Shown: positions 46,986 through 55,316, counted from the first letter of the stretch. The stretch is DNA of 64,000 nt from Streptomyces roseochromogenus subsp. oscitans DS 12.976 (GCF_000497445.1 NZ_CM002285.1:3273272-3337271), one strand, 5' to 3'. The notes: a model not told the origin generated them from the letters alone. Numbers and translations: made by a program.

Positions 46986-47427
46986 TGGCCGCTCCCATCA
47001 GGTTGTACAGACAGCAACAGCCTGGCAACCGTGGGTTGTGCCATGCAAGCAAAGGCCAGAGAATCACTCGATGTGATGACACGGGGCGTGGGAGGGCTTT
47101 ACCCAGGCACTTTCTCCCCCGTATAGGTCCGCTCACACCTGGCGCGGGGCGGTTGAGGGAGCTGTAGCCCCGCGGGCATGGCGGGTATGGCGCAACGCCT
47201 GTGGCCCGTCCGACTGTTGGGGGTACGGCGGGGCCACGTACGGACTGTGCGGGTGCGGGCGGGGTGGCTGAAACGGCGCTTCTGGCTGGTGGGGGCCGGG
47301 GGCGGCCGTAGGGACCCCGGTACCGTGCTCCTTGGCCGGGCGGCGGCGACGCGGGACCGGTGAACGGCCGGTGGCCCGGCTGACGTACGACTGGGCACAT
47401 GGTGAGCGGGGCGGAAGCGGGGGCGGA
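46986..47427. other. Region between gntR and the serpin genes
   Basis: 442 bases. The first ~130 bases are AT-richer and contain GGTTGTACAGACAGCAACAG followed by CCTGGCAACC, an interrupted inverted repeat likely to be the gntR promoter/operator. The remaining part is GC-rich. On the minus strand it could encode a Pro/His-rich tail, but without start or domain. I see no supported gene. Confidence 0.45.
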
Positions 47428-47838
47428 ATGAGGGTGGGGACCCTGACCGGGGGTCGGGCGGGCGGCGACGCCGTCACCGGGGACCGCGGGGGCGCCGAGG
47501 TCGTCCGGGCGGTGAACGGGCTCACCAGGCATTGGGCGGCGGCCGCGCACGACGGCACGGTCTTCTCGGCGGCCGGGGTCCGGCCCCTGCCAGGCTTCCG
47601 CACCGCCGCGATCACGACGTTCGTGGCGGCCGGGGCCGGCGCGCTGGCGAAGCCGCGGTACGCCACGACGCGGATCGACGCCGCCTGCGACCGCCCCTTC
47701 GACCGCCCCTTCGGCTTCCTCGCCCTGCACCGGCACGCGCGGCTGGTGCCGGCGGCGGGGTGGGTGACGGATCCGCCGCCGTATCCCGAGGATCCGTACC
47801 TAGTGACCGGCAAGGCCGCGCAGGAGGACGACGAGTGA
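47428..47838 (+). pseudogene. Internally deleted serpin-like gene
   Basis: 136 codons from ATG 47428. The N-terminal part VVRAVNGLTRHWAAA...FSAAGVRPLPGF matches the first ~35 residues of the serpin gene that follows. It jumps at GF directly to the reactive-loop and C-terminal strands (FRTAAITTFV..., DRPFGFLALHRHARLV, AGWVTDPP). About 280 residues in the middle are missing. A DRPFDRPF doublet is a small tandem duplication. It ends in TGA overlapping the GTG of the complete gene. It cannot fold as a serpin, though the frame is intact and it may be translated. Confidence 0.75.
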
Positions 47839-49055
47839 GCAAGGTGACCGCCGAGACGGTCCGTCAGGTGAACGGGCTGACGGCTCGCTGGGCGCAGGCC
47901 CTGCCCGAGGGCACGGCGTTCTCGGCGCCCGGGGTCTGGCCCCTGCTGGGCTTCCTGGCCGACGGCGCGACAGGCCCGGCGCGCGCGGAGCTGGCCGGGG
48001 CGCTGGGCGTGCCGGCCGAGCAAGCGGCCGCAGCGGCACGGGAGTTGCTGCTGGCGCTCGCCTCGGTGTCCGGCCTGGACGCGGCGCTCGGCCTGTGGTC
48101 GCACCAGGGGCTGGCGCTGCGCGAGGAGTGGCGGGCCGGGCTGCCGGCCGGGACGTACGGGGTGTTCGGGGACGACCTCGTCACCGCGCAGGAGCGGCTG
48201 GACGCCTGGGCGGCCGAGCGGACCGGCGGGCTGGTCGAGCGCATGCCGGTGACGCTGACCCGGGACGCGCGGATGGTGCTGGCCAGCGCCCTCGCGCTGC
48301 GCACGACCTGGCGGCAGCCCTTCGACCAGCTGCCGCTCAGGCCGGACGCCGGCCCCTGGCAGGGCCGCACCCTGCGTGGGCTGCACCGGCGCAGCCCACG
48401 GCCGGACCGGGTGGGCGTGACGGGCACGCCGGACGGTTTCGTCACGGCGCTGACGGTGCCCGGCGACAACGGCATCGACGTCCATCTGGTGCTCGGCGAG
48501 GAACACATGACTCCGGGGCAGGTGCTGAACGCCGGGGTGGGGATCGTGGAGCGGGCGCTGCCGCTCACCGGGGGCGGCGCACTGCCGCACGGGCATGTGG
48601 GGCCGGGCCTGTATGTGGAGCAGCAGCCTGCCGTCGAGCCGACGTCACTGACGCTGGACGTGCGGACGGTGGCGTACGAGGTGCGCGCCGATCACGATCT
48701 GCTCGCCCTGCCCGGGCTGTTCGGGCTCACGGCGGCAGCGGATGCCCGGCACGGCCACTTCTCCGGCATCAGCGACTACCCACTCGCGATCGGCCAGGCC
48801 CGCCAGTCGGCGCTGGCGCAGTTCGGTCCGCTGGGGTTCCGGGCGGCGGCGGTGACGGCCGTGATGCCGGAGGCGGGCGGCCTGCCGCCGCAGTACCGCT
48901 ACGAGTCCACGGTCGTGCGGGTCGTCTTCGACCGTCCCTTCGGCTTTCTCGCCGTGGACCGTGAGTCCCGGCTGGTGCTGGTGGCGGGCTGGGTGACGGA
49001 TCCGGCGCCGGAGCCGGTCATGAGCTTCCCGGGCGCTGTTCCTCCAGGACTCTGA
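47835..49055 (+). CDS. Serpin-family protein (serine protease inhibitor fold)
   Basis: 406 residues from GTG 47835, overlapping the upstream stop and preceded by GGAGGACGA. The serpin pattern is seen in the helix region (LGVPAEQAAAAARELLLAL), the strand/breach region (RMVLASALALRTTW) and the reactive-centre side (LGFRAAAVTAVMPEAGG), followed by VVFDRPFGFLAVDRESRLVL and GWVTDP, the usual final strands. The hinge is Ala-rich as in inhibitory serpins, but the acidic hinge residues are absent. No signal peptide is visible, so an intracellular target is likely. The last 38 bases overlap the MarR gene. Confidence 0.8.
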   Translation: MSKVTAETVRQVNGLTARWAQALPEGTAFSAPGVWPLLGFLADGATGPARAELAGALGVPAEQAAAAARELLLALASVSGLDAALGLWSHQGLALREEWRAGLPAGTYGVFGDDLVTAQERLDAWAAERTGGLVERMPVTLTRDARMVLASALALRTTWRQPFDQLPLRPDAGPWQGRTLRGLHRRSPRPDRVGVTGTPDGFVTALTVPGDNGIDVHLVLGEEHMTPGQVLNAGVGIVERALPLTGGGALPHGHVGPGLYVEQQPAVEPTSLTLDVRTVAYEVRADHDLLALPGLFGLTAAADARHGHFSGISDYPLAIGQARQSALAQFGPLGFRAAAVTAVMPEAGGLPPQYRYESTVVRVVFDRPFGFLAVDRESRLVLVAGWVTDPAPEPVMSFPGAVPPGL

Positions 49056-49458
49056 CACAGCGGGCGATCAGCCCGGTCAGGGCGTCCCGCTCCGCCTCGG
49101 TGAACTCCGCGGCGAGGGCTCGCTCGACGCGTACGGCGGAGGTGTCGGCCGCGGTGAGGACGGCGCGGCCCTCGTCGGTGAGGCGGGTCTCCAGGACGTT
49201 CTTGTGCCACTCGTGCGGGCTGCGGGTGATCAGATCGCGGTCCTGGAGGTTCTTCAGGACCGTGTTCATGGTCGGCGGGGTGACCCCGCACAGCCGGGCG
49301 AGGGCGGCCGCGGAGATGCCCGGGTTGTCGTCGAGGTGGAGCAGCGCGGCGTACTGGGCGACGGTCAGGCCCGCGGGCTTCAGGACCGCCGCCTTGGTCG
49401 CGTTGAGGGCCTGCTCGGCCCGCTTGAGGTGGGAGCCGAGGCGCTCGGACGCGGGCAT
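49018..49458 (-). CDS. MarR-family transcriptional regulator
   Basis: 146 residues from ATG 49458 (GTG 49467 possible). The winged-helix core is LTVAQYAALLHLDDNPGISA, followed by ALARLCGVTPPTMNTVLKNL, and the wing LETRLTDEGRAVL. It is divergent from the Tat-exported propeller gene and separated from it by about 155 AT-rich bases with an inverted repeat, so it probably controls that gene and itself. It overlaps the serpin gene end on the other strand. Confidence 0.9.
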   Translation of the reverse strand: MPASERLGSHLKRAEQALNATKAAVLKPAGLTVAQYAALLHLDDNPGISAAALARLCGVTPPTMNTVLKNLQDRDLITRSPHEWHKNVLETRLTDEGRAVLTAADTSAVRVERALAAEFTEAERDALTGLIARCVRVLEEQRPGSS

Positions 49459-49501
49459 GGAGGTCACCGGACCACATTAATGCCTTGGCCAGGATGAATG
49501 C

Positions 49502-49517
49502 CCTGATGATGATCAGG
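49502..49517. promoter_or_regulatory. Inverted repeat, likely MarR operator
   Basis: CCTGAT-GATG-ATCAGG is a perfect six-base inverted repeat in the AT-rich divergent region. A TAATAT hexamer at about 49,557 may be a -10 box for the downstream plus-strand gene. Size and location fit a MarR dimer site. Confidence 0.5.
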
Positions 49518-49612
49518 ATACTCTCGATGATTAATACACTGGTGATCGTTAGAGTTCTAATATAGCTTTGCATCCGTCATGCAGTGAGTAGCCGAACCGA
49601 GAGGCGCCTGTC

Positions 49613-50596
49613 GTGTCCCGTTCGATCCACCGCCGTACCTTCCTGTCCGGCGCCGCCGCCGCGGCCGTCGCCGTCGCCGCGCCCCGGGCGACCGCGGCCA
49701 CCGGCCCCCGCATCTCGACCGCCTTCACCCTCCCCGGCGACCGCGCCTACCCCGAGGGCATAGCCCTCGACCCCCGCACGGGCGACGCCTACGTCGGCTC
49801 CTACACGACCGGCGCGATCTACCGCGCCGCCGCCGGCAGCCGCACCGCCGAGGTCTTCCTGCCGGCCGGCACGGACGGCCGTACGACGGCCAACGGCCTG
49901 AAGGCCGACCGGGCGGGCCGCCTCTGGGTCATCGACCACACCACCGGGGTCGACGTGTACGACCTGAGCGACCGCTCCCTGCTGGCCCGCTTCGAGGTAC
50001 CGGCAGGCGACCCGCACTTCCTGAACGACCTCGTGATCACCGCGGACGGCACGGCGTACGTCACCGACAGCGTGCGCCCGGTGGTCTACCGGATCACCCC
50101 GGCCGACCTGGCCCGCGCGCACGGCGGCCGGGCGCCACTGACCGCACGGTACGACCTGAGCGGGGCCGTCCCGTCGCACGGGCCGGACGCCTACACCCTG
50201 AACGGCATCGCCGCCGACGCCACCGGACGCCGGCTGTTCGTGGTCGACATGACCGGCGGCGGCCTGTACCGGGTCGACGTGACCGACGGTTCGATACTCC
50301 AAGTCACCCTGCACGGCGGCGACTTGGTGCACGGTGACGGCCTGGACCTGTCCCACCGCACCCTGTGGGCCGCCCACAACAAGAGCAACACCCTGACCCG
50401 CTGGCACCTCTCCCCCGACGGCACCGAGGCCCGTCTTCTCCGTACCCTGACCGACCCCGCCCTCCAGATCCCCACCACCCTGGCCCACACCCCCCGCGGC
50501 CTCCTCGTCGTCCGCTCCCAGTTCGACAAGGGCGGCCCGATGGGCTCGGGCACACCGACGACACCGTTCACGGTGGCGCGGGTGACGGGGATGTGA
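49613..50596 (+). CDS. Tat-exported SMP-30/gluconolactonase-like beta-propeller protein
   Basis: 327 residues from GTG 49613. The twin-arginine signal is IHRRTFLSGAAAAAVAVAAP with an Ala-x-Ala cleavage site near residue 29. The mature part shows repeated propeller blades (YPEGIALDPRTGDAYVGSYT, TANGLKADRAGRLWVIDHTT, YTLNGIAADATGRRLFVVDM), each with the SMP-30/LRE-like pattern. Such proteins bind a metal and hydrolyse lactones or serve as binding scaffolds. The substrate is unknown. It is likely under control of the divergent MarR protein. Confidence 0.85.
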   Translation: MSRSIHRRTFLSGAAAAAVAVAAPRATAATGPRISTAFTLPGDRAYPEGIALDPRTGDAYVGSYTTGAIYRAAAGSRTAEVFLPAGTDGRTTANGLKADRAGRLWVIDHTTGVDVYDLSDRSLLARFEVPAGDPHFLNDLVITADGTAYVTDSVRPVVYRITPADLARAHGGRAPLTARYDLSGAVPSHGPDAYTLNGIAADATGRRLFVVDMTGGGLYRVDVTDGSILQVTLHGGDLVHGDGLDLSHRTLWAAHNKSNTLTRWHLSPDGTEARLLRTLTDPALQIPTTLAHTPRGLLVVRSQFDKGGPMGSGTPTTPFTVARVTGM

Positions 50597-50678
50597 CCGG
50601 TCGGCCGGGGCGATGTTCGCCGGTGGCCTCCAGCTGGACCGGCCCGCCATGACGCCCTCGTCCCGCTTCACCGGGCTT

Positions 50679-51923
50679 TCACGTCAAGCCCGCTGATCTG
50701 CGTGATCCCCGGTCGCGCCACCGGGTGACCAGCCACAGGACGTTGACGCCGCCCAGGGTGATCAGGACTGCCGCCGAGTCGGTGTTGCCCGCGAGGCCGT
50801 GCCCCGGCCCCAGTCCCCGTGCCGCGCGGATCAGCAGGGTGACGTCGACAGGGAGTGTGACCGCGGCCATGAACGTCAGGCAGGCCACCGTGCCGGCCAC
50901 AAGGACGGCGCTGTAGAGGCGGACGGCCCGGCGCTCGTGCGGGGGCAGCCGGGAGCTCGGGTCGTCGGTCCCGGTGGTCCGGCCGGGGCGCAGCGATCGC
51001 ACCGCCCGCCGGAACACGTACCGCACGTAGGCGAGACCGTCGCCGTACAGGTTCCGGCAACCGGTGACGTCCTGGACGACGAAGTACAGGTCCGTACGCA
51101 TGAACACCATGAGCTGGAAGGGCAACGGCATCAGGGCCAGCAGCAGGGCCGCGGACAGCAGCCGGCGGACCGTCGTACCGGGGCTCGCCAGGGCGAGGGT
51201 CAGGACCAGCGACGAGGCGACGGACAGGTTCAGGGCGATGCCGGCCAGGTAGGCCGTCAGCCGGTGGCGGCGGGGCGCGAGCTCGATGCCGCTGATGTCC
51301 GTCTGCATGACGAGGAACTGCAGCCGGGTGCCCAGCCGCATCTTCCCCGGCACGCCCGCGGCGCGGGCGGTGACCAGGTGCGCCAGCTCATGAGCCAGCA
51401 CCAGCGCCCACCCGGCTGCCGCCCCGGTGAGCAGGACCAGGCTGCCGTGCGGGCTCCACAGCAGGTCGCGATAGCCCGGCAGCAGGCCGGGACGGCGGAT
51501 CAGGACGACGACGGCAGCCGCCAGCAGCGCTCCGGCGAACACGGGAAGCACCGGGTGCAGGGCGAACCGGACATGGTGGGGGCGCAGCCATGGCAGCGAC
51601 GCGCGCGGCGGTTCGGCGTCCGGAATCGGACACTCCCCGATCCGTGCCACGAACCCCAGAGCGGCCAGGTCCCTGACGAACTCCGTGATCTCGAACTCCT
51701 CGCCGGTCTCGTCACGCAGCGTCTCCGCCGTGCGGGCCACGCTCAGTCCCTCGCCCAGGAGTTCCACCGCCCGGGCCCCGGCCGCCGGCATGGCGACGAA
51801 GGTCCGGGTGGTGATGCGGCCCACGATCCACTCGTCCCGTTCACGCTGCACCGCCAGGTCGTGCAGCAGGACGCGGGCCGACGGCTCGATTCGGGGAAGG
51901 CCCTCCGCCGCGGTGTCCGTCAC
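50679..51923 (-). CDS. M50-type membrane metalloprotease with N-terminal PqqD-like domain
   Basis: 414 residues from GTG 51923, which overlaps the ThiF-gene stop (GTGA). Residues 1-100 look like a PqqD/RRE wing domain (ITTRTFVAMPAAGARAVELL, then FEITEFVRDLAALGFVA). Several membrane segments follow. The zinc site HELAH (178-182) sits in LVLAHELAHLVTARAAG at the end of a helix, as in site-2 proteases. A second motif region is NLYGDG. It probably cuts a peptide in or at the membrane. It is coupled to the E1-like enzyme and shares its promoter, so both should act on the nearby 25-residue peptide. Confidence 0.85.
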   Translation of the reverse strand: MTDTAAEGLPRIEPSARVLLHDLAVQRERDEWIVGRITTRTFVAMPAAGARAVELLGEGLSVARTAETLRDETGEEFEITEFVRDLAALGFVARIGECPIPDAEPPRASLPWLRPHHVRFALHPVLPVFAGALLAAAVVVLIRRPGLLPGYRDLLWSPHGSLVLLTGAAAGWALVLAHELAHLVTARAAGVPGKMRLGTRLQFLVMQTDISGIELAPRRHRLTAYLAGIALNLSVASSLVLTLALASPGTTVRRLLSAALLLALMPLPFQLMVFMRTDLYFVVQDVTGCRNLYGDGLAYVRYVFRRAVRSLRPGRTTGTDDPSSRLPPHERRAVRLYSAVLVAGTVACLTFMAAVTLPVDVTLLIRAARGLGPGHGLAGNTDSAAVLITLGGVNVLWLVTRWRDRGSRRSAGLT

Positions 51924-53122
51924 GAGAGGTCCCCCGGTCCCCGGTGCGCGGCCGGTTCCGGCCCGGCCGGTTCCGCTCGGCAGGCGGGGCAGTCGGGGCG
52001 TCGGTCCGAGCGCTGCTCGATCGCGTCTCCGGGCACCATGAGATTGAGGCCGAACCGGTGCCCGGGGCCGACCGGGGGGACACCGCACAGCAGCGTGATG
52101 GCGGCATGGGCCAGCAGACCGCCGGACAGGCCCGCGGTCACGGCGTTGACCGGATTCCACGGCATGCGGGGCGAGGCGACATCCTCGTCCTGGCCGGGCG
52201 CGAGCCGCAGATCGCGCCGCTCGGCCTCCGCGATGCGCAGACACTCCCAGCACGCGCCCCGGCCCGGCGTGAAGACCCCGACACTCACCAGTGGACCGCG
52301 GTAACCGGCTTCGGCCCACGACGTGCCGGAGGCCAGGCAGACCCGGTTGGTCCAGCTGCGGATGGCCGCGGGGCGGTCGGCGGCCAGCAGCAGTACGTCG
52401 TACCCCGACCCGCCGCCGGAGCTGTCGGGGGCGCCGGTCAGCAGGTCTTCGAGGTCCGCCGGCCCGCGTACCTCGCGGCGCTCGCCGGTGACCGTCGTGT
52501 CCGAGTTCAGGGCGCGCAACGCCGTCAGCGCCGCGTCGATCTTGGGCGTACCGAGGTCGCGCTCGCTGAAGAGGGTCTGCCGGTTGAGGTTGGACAGCTC
52601 GACGACATCCGGGTCGACGCAGTGCAGCCGCCCCACTCCGGAGGCCGCCAGGTCCCGTGCGGCGGCGCCGCCGGTACCGCCGACGCCGATCAACAGGACC
52701 CGGGCACGGCGCAGCCGCACCTGCGGCTCCCAGGAACTCTCCCTCGGCCGGAGATCCATCCAGCGCAGCAGGGTCATGCCCCTGCTGTACCGCTCCCGTT
52801 CCCGCTCGGACAGCTCCGCCGGCGGGGCGGCACCGGCGTCCTCCACGAACCCGGCCATGGTCAGATCCGTCATCGCCTGCACGATGTCCGGGGCCGGTGG
52901 CCGTAATCCCGGATGGCGGCGGGACACCTCGGCGACGATCTCCCCGGCGTTCCGCGTGCCGTCCATGGCCTCGACCAGCGTCCACACCCAGCCGTCGGGA
53001 TCCTTGACCTCGGCACCGATGCCGTGGACGACGCTCCCGATCCTCACGTGGCCGTCAACGGTTCGGTAGGCCCGGTGCTCCGGCTTGATCCGGGGGCGCC
53101 GCATCGCGGGCACCGTCATCAT
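51920..53122 (-). CDS. ThiF/E1-like adenylating enzyme with N-terminal PqqD-like (RRE) domain
   Basis: 400 residues from ATG 53122 (GAGGAG nine bases upstream). Residues about 10-95 form a PqqD-like domain (GSVVHGIGAEVKDPDGWVWT, then IVQAMTDLTMAGFVED). The E1 core follows: nucleotide motif LIGVGGTGGAA (about 145-155), VDPDVVELSNLNRQTLF with the Mg/ATP residues, the essential Lys region GTPKIDAA, and two CxxC pairs (CWEC and CPAC) for a structural zinc. All adenylation residues seem intact. In MccB and pantocin enzymes, E1-like proteins activate a short ribosomal peptide, and the RRE domain recognises its leader. Confidence 0.88.
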   Translation of the reverse strand: MMTVPAMRRPRIKPEHRAYRTVDGHVRIGSVVHGIGAEVKDPDGWVWTLVEAMDGTRNAGEIVAEVSRRHPGLRPPAPDIVQAMTDLTMAGFVEDAGAAPPAELSERERERYSRGMTLLRWMDLRPRESSWEPQVRLRRARVLLIGVGGTGGAAARDLAASGVGRLHCVDPDVVELSNLNRQTLFSERDLGTPKIDAALTALRALNSDTTVTGERREVRGPADLEDLLTGAPDSSGGGSGYDVLLLAADRPAAIRSWTNRVCLASGTSWAEAGYRGPLVSVGVFTPGRGACWECLRIAEAERRDLRLAPGQDEDVASPRMPWNPVNAVTAGLSGGLLAHAAITLLCGVPPVGPGHRFGLNLMVPGDAIEQRSDRRPDCPACRAEPAGPEPAAHRGPGDLS

Positions 53123-53250
53123 CGCGCCAATCTCCTCAGCCCCAACTCCTCCGACTGCAACGGACATTGACAAGCGTCACCCGGCGAGCGAACCCTGACA
53201 AGAGCACATCAACCCACTGCACGCCACGGCCACCACCGGGAGGACACGGC
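53123..53250. promoter_or_regulatory. Divergent promoter region of the peptide-modification locus
   Basis: 128 bases between the E1-like gene (minus) and the small peptide gene (plus). TTGACA at 53167-53172 is a consensus -35 on the plus strand; the -10 is weak (AACCCT at 18 bases). GGGAGG lies seven bases before the peptide ATG. A shared divergent control region would co-express peptide and enzymes. Confidence 0.5.
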
Positions 53251-53328
53251 ATGCCGAACAAGATCGAGATCCGTCCGCTGGACAAGAAGGAGACCACCAG
53301 CGACAGCGGCGGTAACGGCGGCGCCTGA
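53251..53328 (+). CDS. Candidate precursor peptide, 25 aa (RiPP-like)
   Basis: ATG 53251 with a strong GGGAGG site, 25 codons, TGA at 53326. The first half is charged and leader-like (MPNKIEIRPLDKKE). The second half is small and polar (TTSDS, then GGNGGA) with a C-terminal Gly-Gly-Ala. There are no Cys, Trp or aromatic residues. It is placed exactly between an RRE-bearing E1-like enzyme and an M14 carboxypeptidase whose start is 10 bases after its stop. The placement, ribosome site and composition argue for a ribosomal peptide substrate. No homologue comes to mind, so the product is unknown. Confidence 0.72.
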   Translation: MPNKIEIRPLDKKETTSDSGGNGGA

Positions 53329-53338
53329 CCAGACGCGG

Positions 53339-54652
53339 ATGATGAACCGGTACCCCACGGTCGCGGAAGTCACCGAGTCGGCACGGCAGTTGGTCTCCCG
53401 GTTCCCCGGAGCCGGCCGCCTGCGCCGGATCGGGACGTCCCGGGCGGGCCGCCCGGTCCTGATGCTGTCCGTGGGACACGGGCCGCGTCACATCCTGGTG
53501 GTCGCCCGGCCGCACCCCGACGAGCCGGTCGGCGCCGCGACCGCGCTCGCGCTGGCGGAGCGAGTGGCACGCGGCGACCGGCTGTCCGCGGCGACCGACC
53601 CCGCCATCGTCACCTGGGACATCATTCTGTGCCTGGACCCGGACGGCGCCGCCCTGAGCCATGGAATCGAAGAGGCGACGGCCGGGCCCGGCCACACCCT
53701 GGACACCTACTACCGCACCGCCTACCGCCCGGTCGCGGCGGAACAGCCGGAGTGGGCACCGATCGAATCGCAGCAACTCCCGGAGAGCCAGGCGCTGTTC
53801 CGTGTGATCGACGAACTCCGTCCGTTTCTCCAGTGCTCCCTGCACGGCGTCGAAGCGGGCGGCAGCTGGGTCCAGGTGACCCGCGACCTCCCCGAGCTCG
53901 CTGTACCTTTCCAGGCGTCCGCCACGGAGCTCGGCATTCCGGTCCAGCACGGCACGTTCGACGCCCTGTACTGGGAAAACCCCAGCCCCGGGGTCTACGT
54001 CCTGCCACCGCCGGACAGCACCGACCGCCTGGCGGCCGGGTCCGAGAACATCGGGTTGTCCACTTGGTGCGCACCTCAGCGGTACGGCGGCGTCACGGCG
54101 ATCATCGAAGTGCCCATGTGGGCGACCGACCTCGCCGACGATCTGTCCCCGCACCCGGAAGCCGCTCACGTACTGCGCGAACTGGCCGGGCTGGTACGGG
54201 AGCGCGGACGGCAGGTGACCGCCGTCCTCGACAAGGCACGCGCATTCCTGCCACCGGCCCAGGACAGCCCGCCCAGACGCGTGCTGGAGTGGATGGCCGA
54301 CGGTCTGTACGACCTGGTCGCCGACTCCTGGGAACCGCTCGCCCGGCAGGCGGCCGCCGCGTCACACCCCGACGATCCGCACCGGTTGACGACGGCCCAG
54401 GTCTGCGCCCTGGACATCGTGGCCCGCCGCCAACCGCTGCGCGCCGCGGGTCTTCTGCTACGGCTGCTGAAGACGACGGACGACGCCGCCGCCCCCGGTC
54501 TGCACCGCGACCTGGACGAACTCTTCACCGCGTGGTGCACGGACTTCGAGACGGCCCTGCGGCTGCGCTGGGTGCCGGTGCACCACCAGGCGGAACACCA
54601 GGCACGCACGGTCGTGGCAGCCGCCGAGACCGCGCTGACGGCCCTGCAGTGA
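53339..54652 (+). CDS. M14-family zinc carboxypeptidase-like protein
   Basis: 437 residues from ATG 53339 (ATG 53342 equally possible). Zinc ligands: His59 and Glu62 in ARPHPDEPVGAA and His169 in CSLHGVEAGG. The catalytic Glu257 is in TAIIEVPMW. All are in the right order and spacing for M14. About 150 further residues form a helical C-terminal part. No signal peptide is visible, so it acts in the cytoplasm. It follows the 25-residue peptide gene by 10 bases and is likely translated from the same mRNA, which makes the peptide (or its leader fragments) the obvious substrate. Confidence 0.85.
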   Translation: MMNRYPTVAEVTESARQLVSRFPGAGRLRRIGTSRAGRPVLMLSVGHGPRHILVVARPHPDEPVGAATALALAERVARGDRLSAATDPAIVTWDIILCLDPDGAALSHGIEEATAGPGHTLDTYYRTAYRPVAAEQPEWAPIESQQLPESQALFRVIDELRPFLQCSLHGVEAGGSWVQVTRDLPELAVPFQASATELGIPVQHGTFDALYWENPSPGVYVLPPPDSTDRLAAGSENIGLSTWCAPQRYGGVTAIIEVPMWATDLADDLSPHPEAAHVLRELAGLVRERGRQVTAVLDKARAFLPPAQDSPPRRVLEWMADGLYDLVADSWEPLARQAAAASHPDDPHRLTTAQVCALDIVARRQPLRAAGLLLRLLKTTDDAAAPGLHRDLDELFTAWCTDFETALRLRWVPVHHQAEHQARTVVAAAETALTALQ

Positions 54653-54734
54653 ACCCGACACCGACCCGGGACCGCTACCGCGCCCCGGCGACGATCTCGT
54701 GGCCCGCGCCTCGTCGAATCGCTACGGTTGAGCC

Positions 54735-55316
54735 ATGACCGCACTGCCCGACTGGATGCGCCCGCCGCGCGAGGAAGGCTGGTTCGCGGAGGACCTGGAC
54801 CGCCTTCCCGAGGCACCCCGCCACACCGAGCTGATCGACGGAGCGCTTGTCTTCGTGATGTCGCCGCAGAGGTGGTGGCACGGCCACCTCGTCACCATGC
54901 TCACCGTCGCTCTCATGGAGCAGGCGCCCGGCGATGTCAGGGTCGGCCGCGAGATGACCATAAAGCTCGACGAGCGAAACCGGCCCGAGCCGGATCTGCT
55001 GCTGACGACCGCCGACTACGACGGAGACCGCACCTGGTTCGCGCCGGACGAGGTGCGACTCGTCATCGAGGTCGTCTCACCCGAGTCCGCGCACCGGGAC
55101 CGCACGGTCAAGCTCCGCAAGTACGCGGAGGCAGGCATCGCGCACTACTGGTGCATCGAGGACGAGAACGGCGCCCCCGTCGTCCATGTCTATGAACTCG
55201 ACGAACCAACGGGAGCCTACGCACCCGCCGGCATCTTCCGAGGCACCTTGGAGCGCCCGGTTCCGTTCCAGATCAACCTGGACCTCGACAAGCTCACCCC
55301 ACCGCGGGGCAACTGA
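54735..55316 (+). CDS. Uma2-family (DUF820) PD-(D/E)XK nuclease-like protein
   Basis: 193 residues. RHTELIDGALVFVMSP, RPEPDLLLTT and VRLVIEVVSPESAHRDRTVK give the Uma2 pattern, with the catalytic D...ExV...K residues present. The family is very common in Streptomyces and of unsettled function. It is an independent gene 80 bases after the M14 gene. No partner is evident. Confidence 0.85.
   Translation: MTALPDWMRPPREEGWFAEDLDRLPEAPRHTELIDGALVFVMSPQRWWHGHLVTMLTVALMEQAPGDVRVGREMTIKLDERNRPEPDLLLTTADYDGDRTWFAPDEVRLVIEVVSPESAHRDRTVKLRKYAEAGIAHYWCIEDENGAPVVHVYELDEPTGAYAPAGIFRGTLERPVPFQINLDLDKLTPPRGN

Noticed and set aside
47133..47398. A Pro/His-rich minus-strand tail as part of a real protein
   Set aside because: There is no start signal or domain. 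GC-rich sequence gives such frames easily, so it is left as intergenic.
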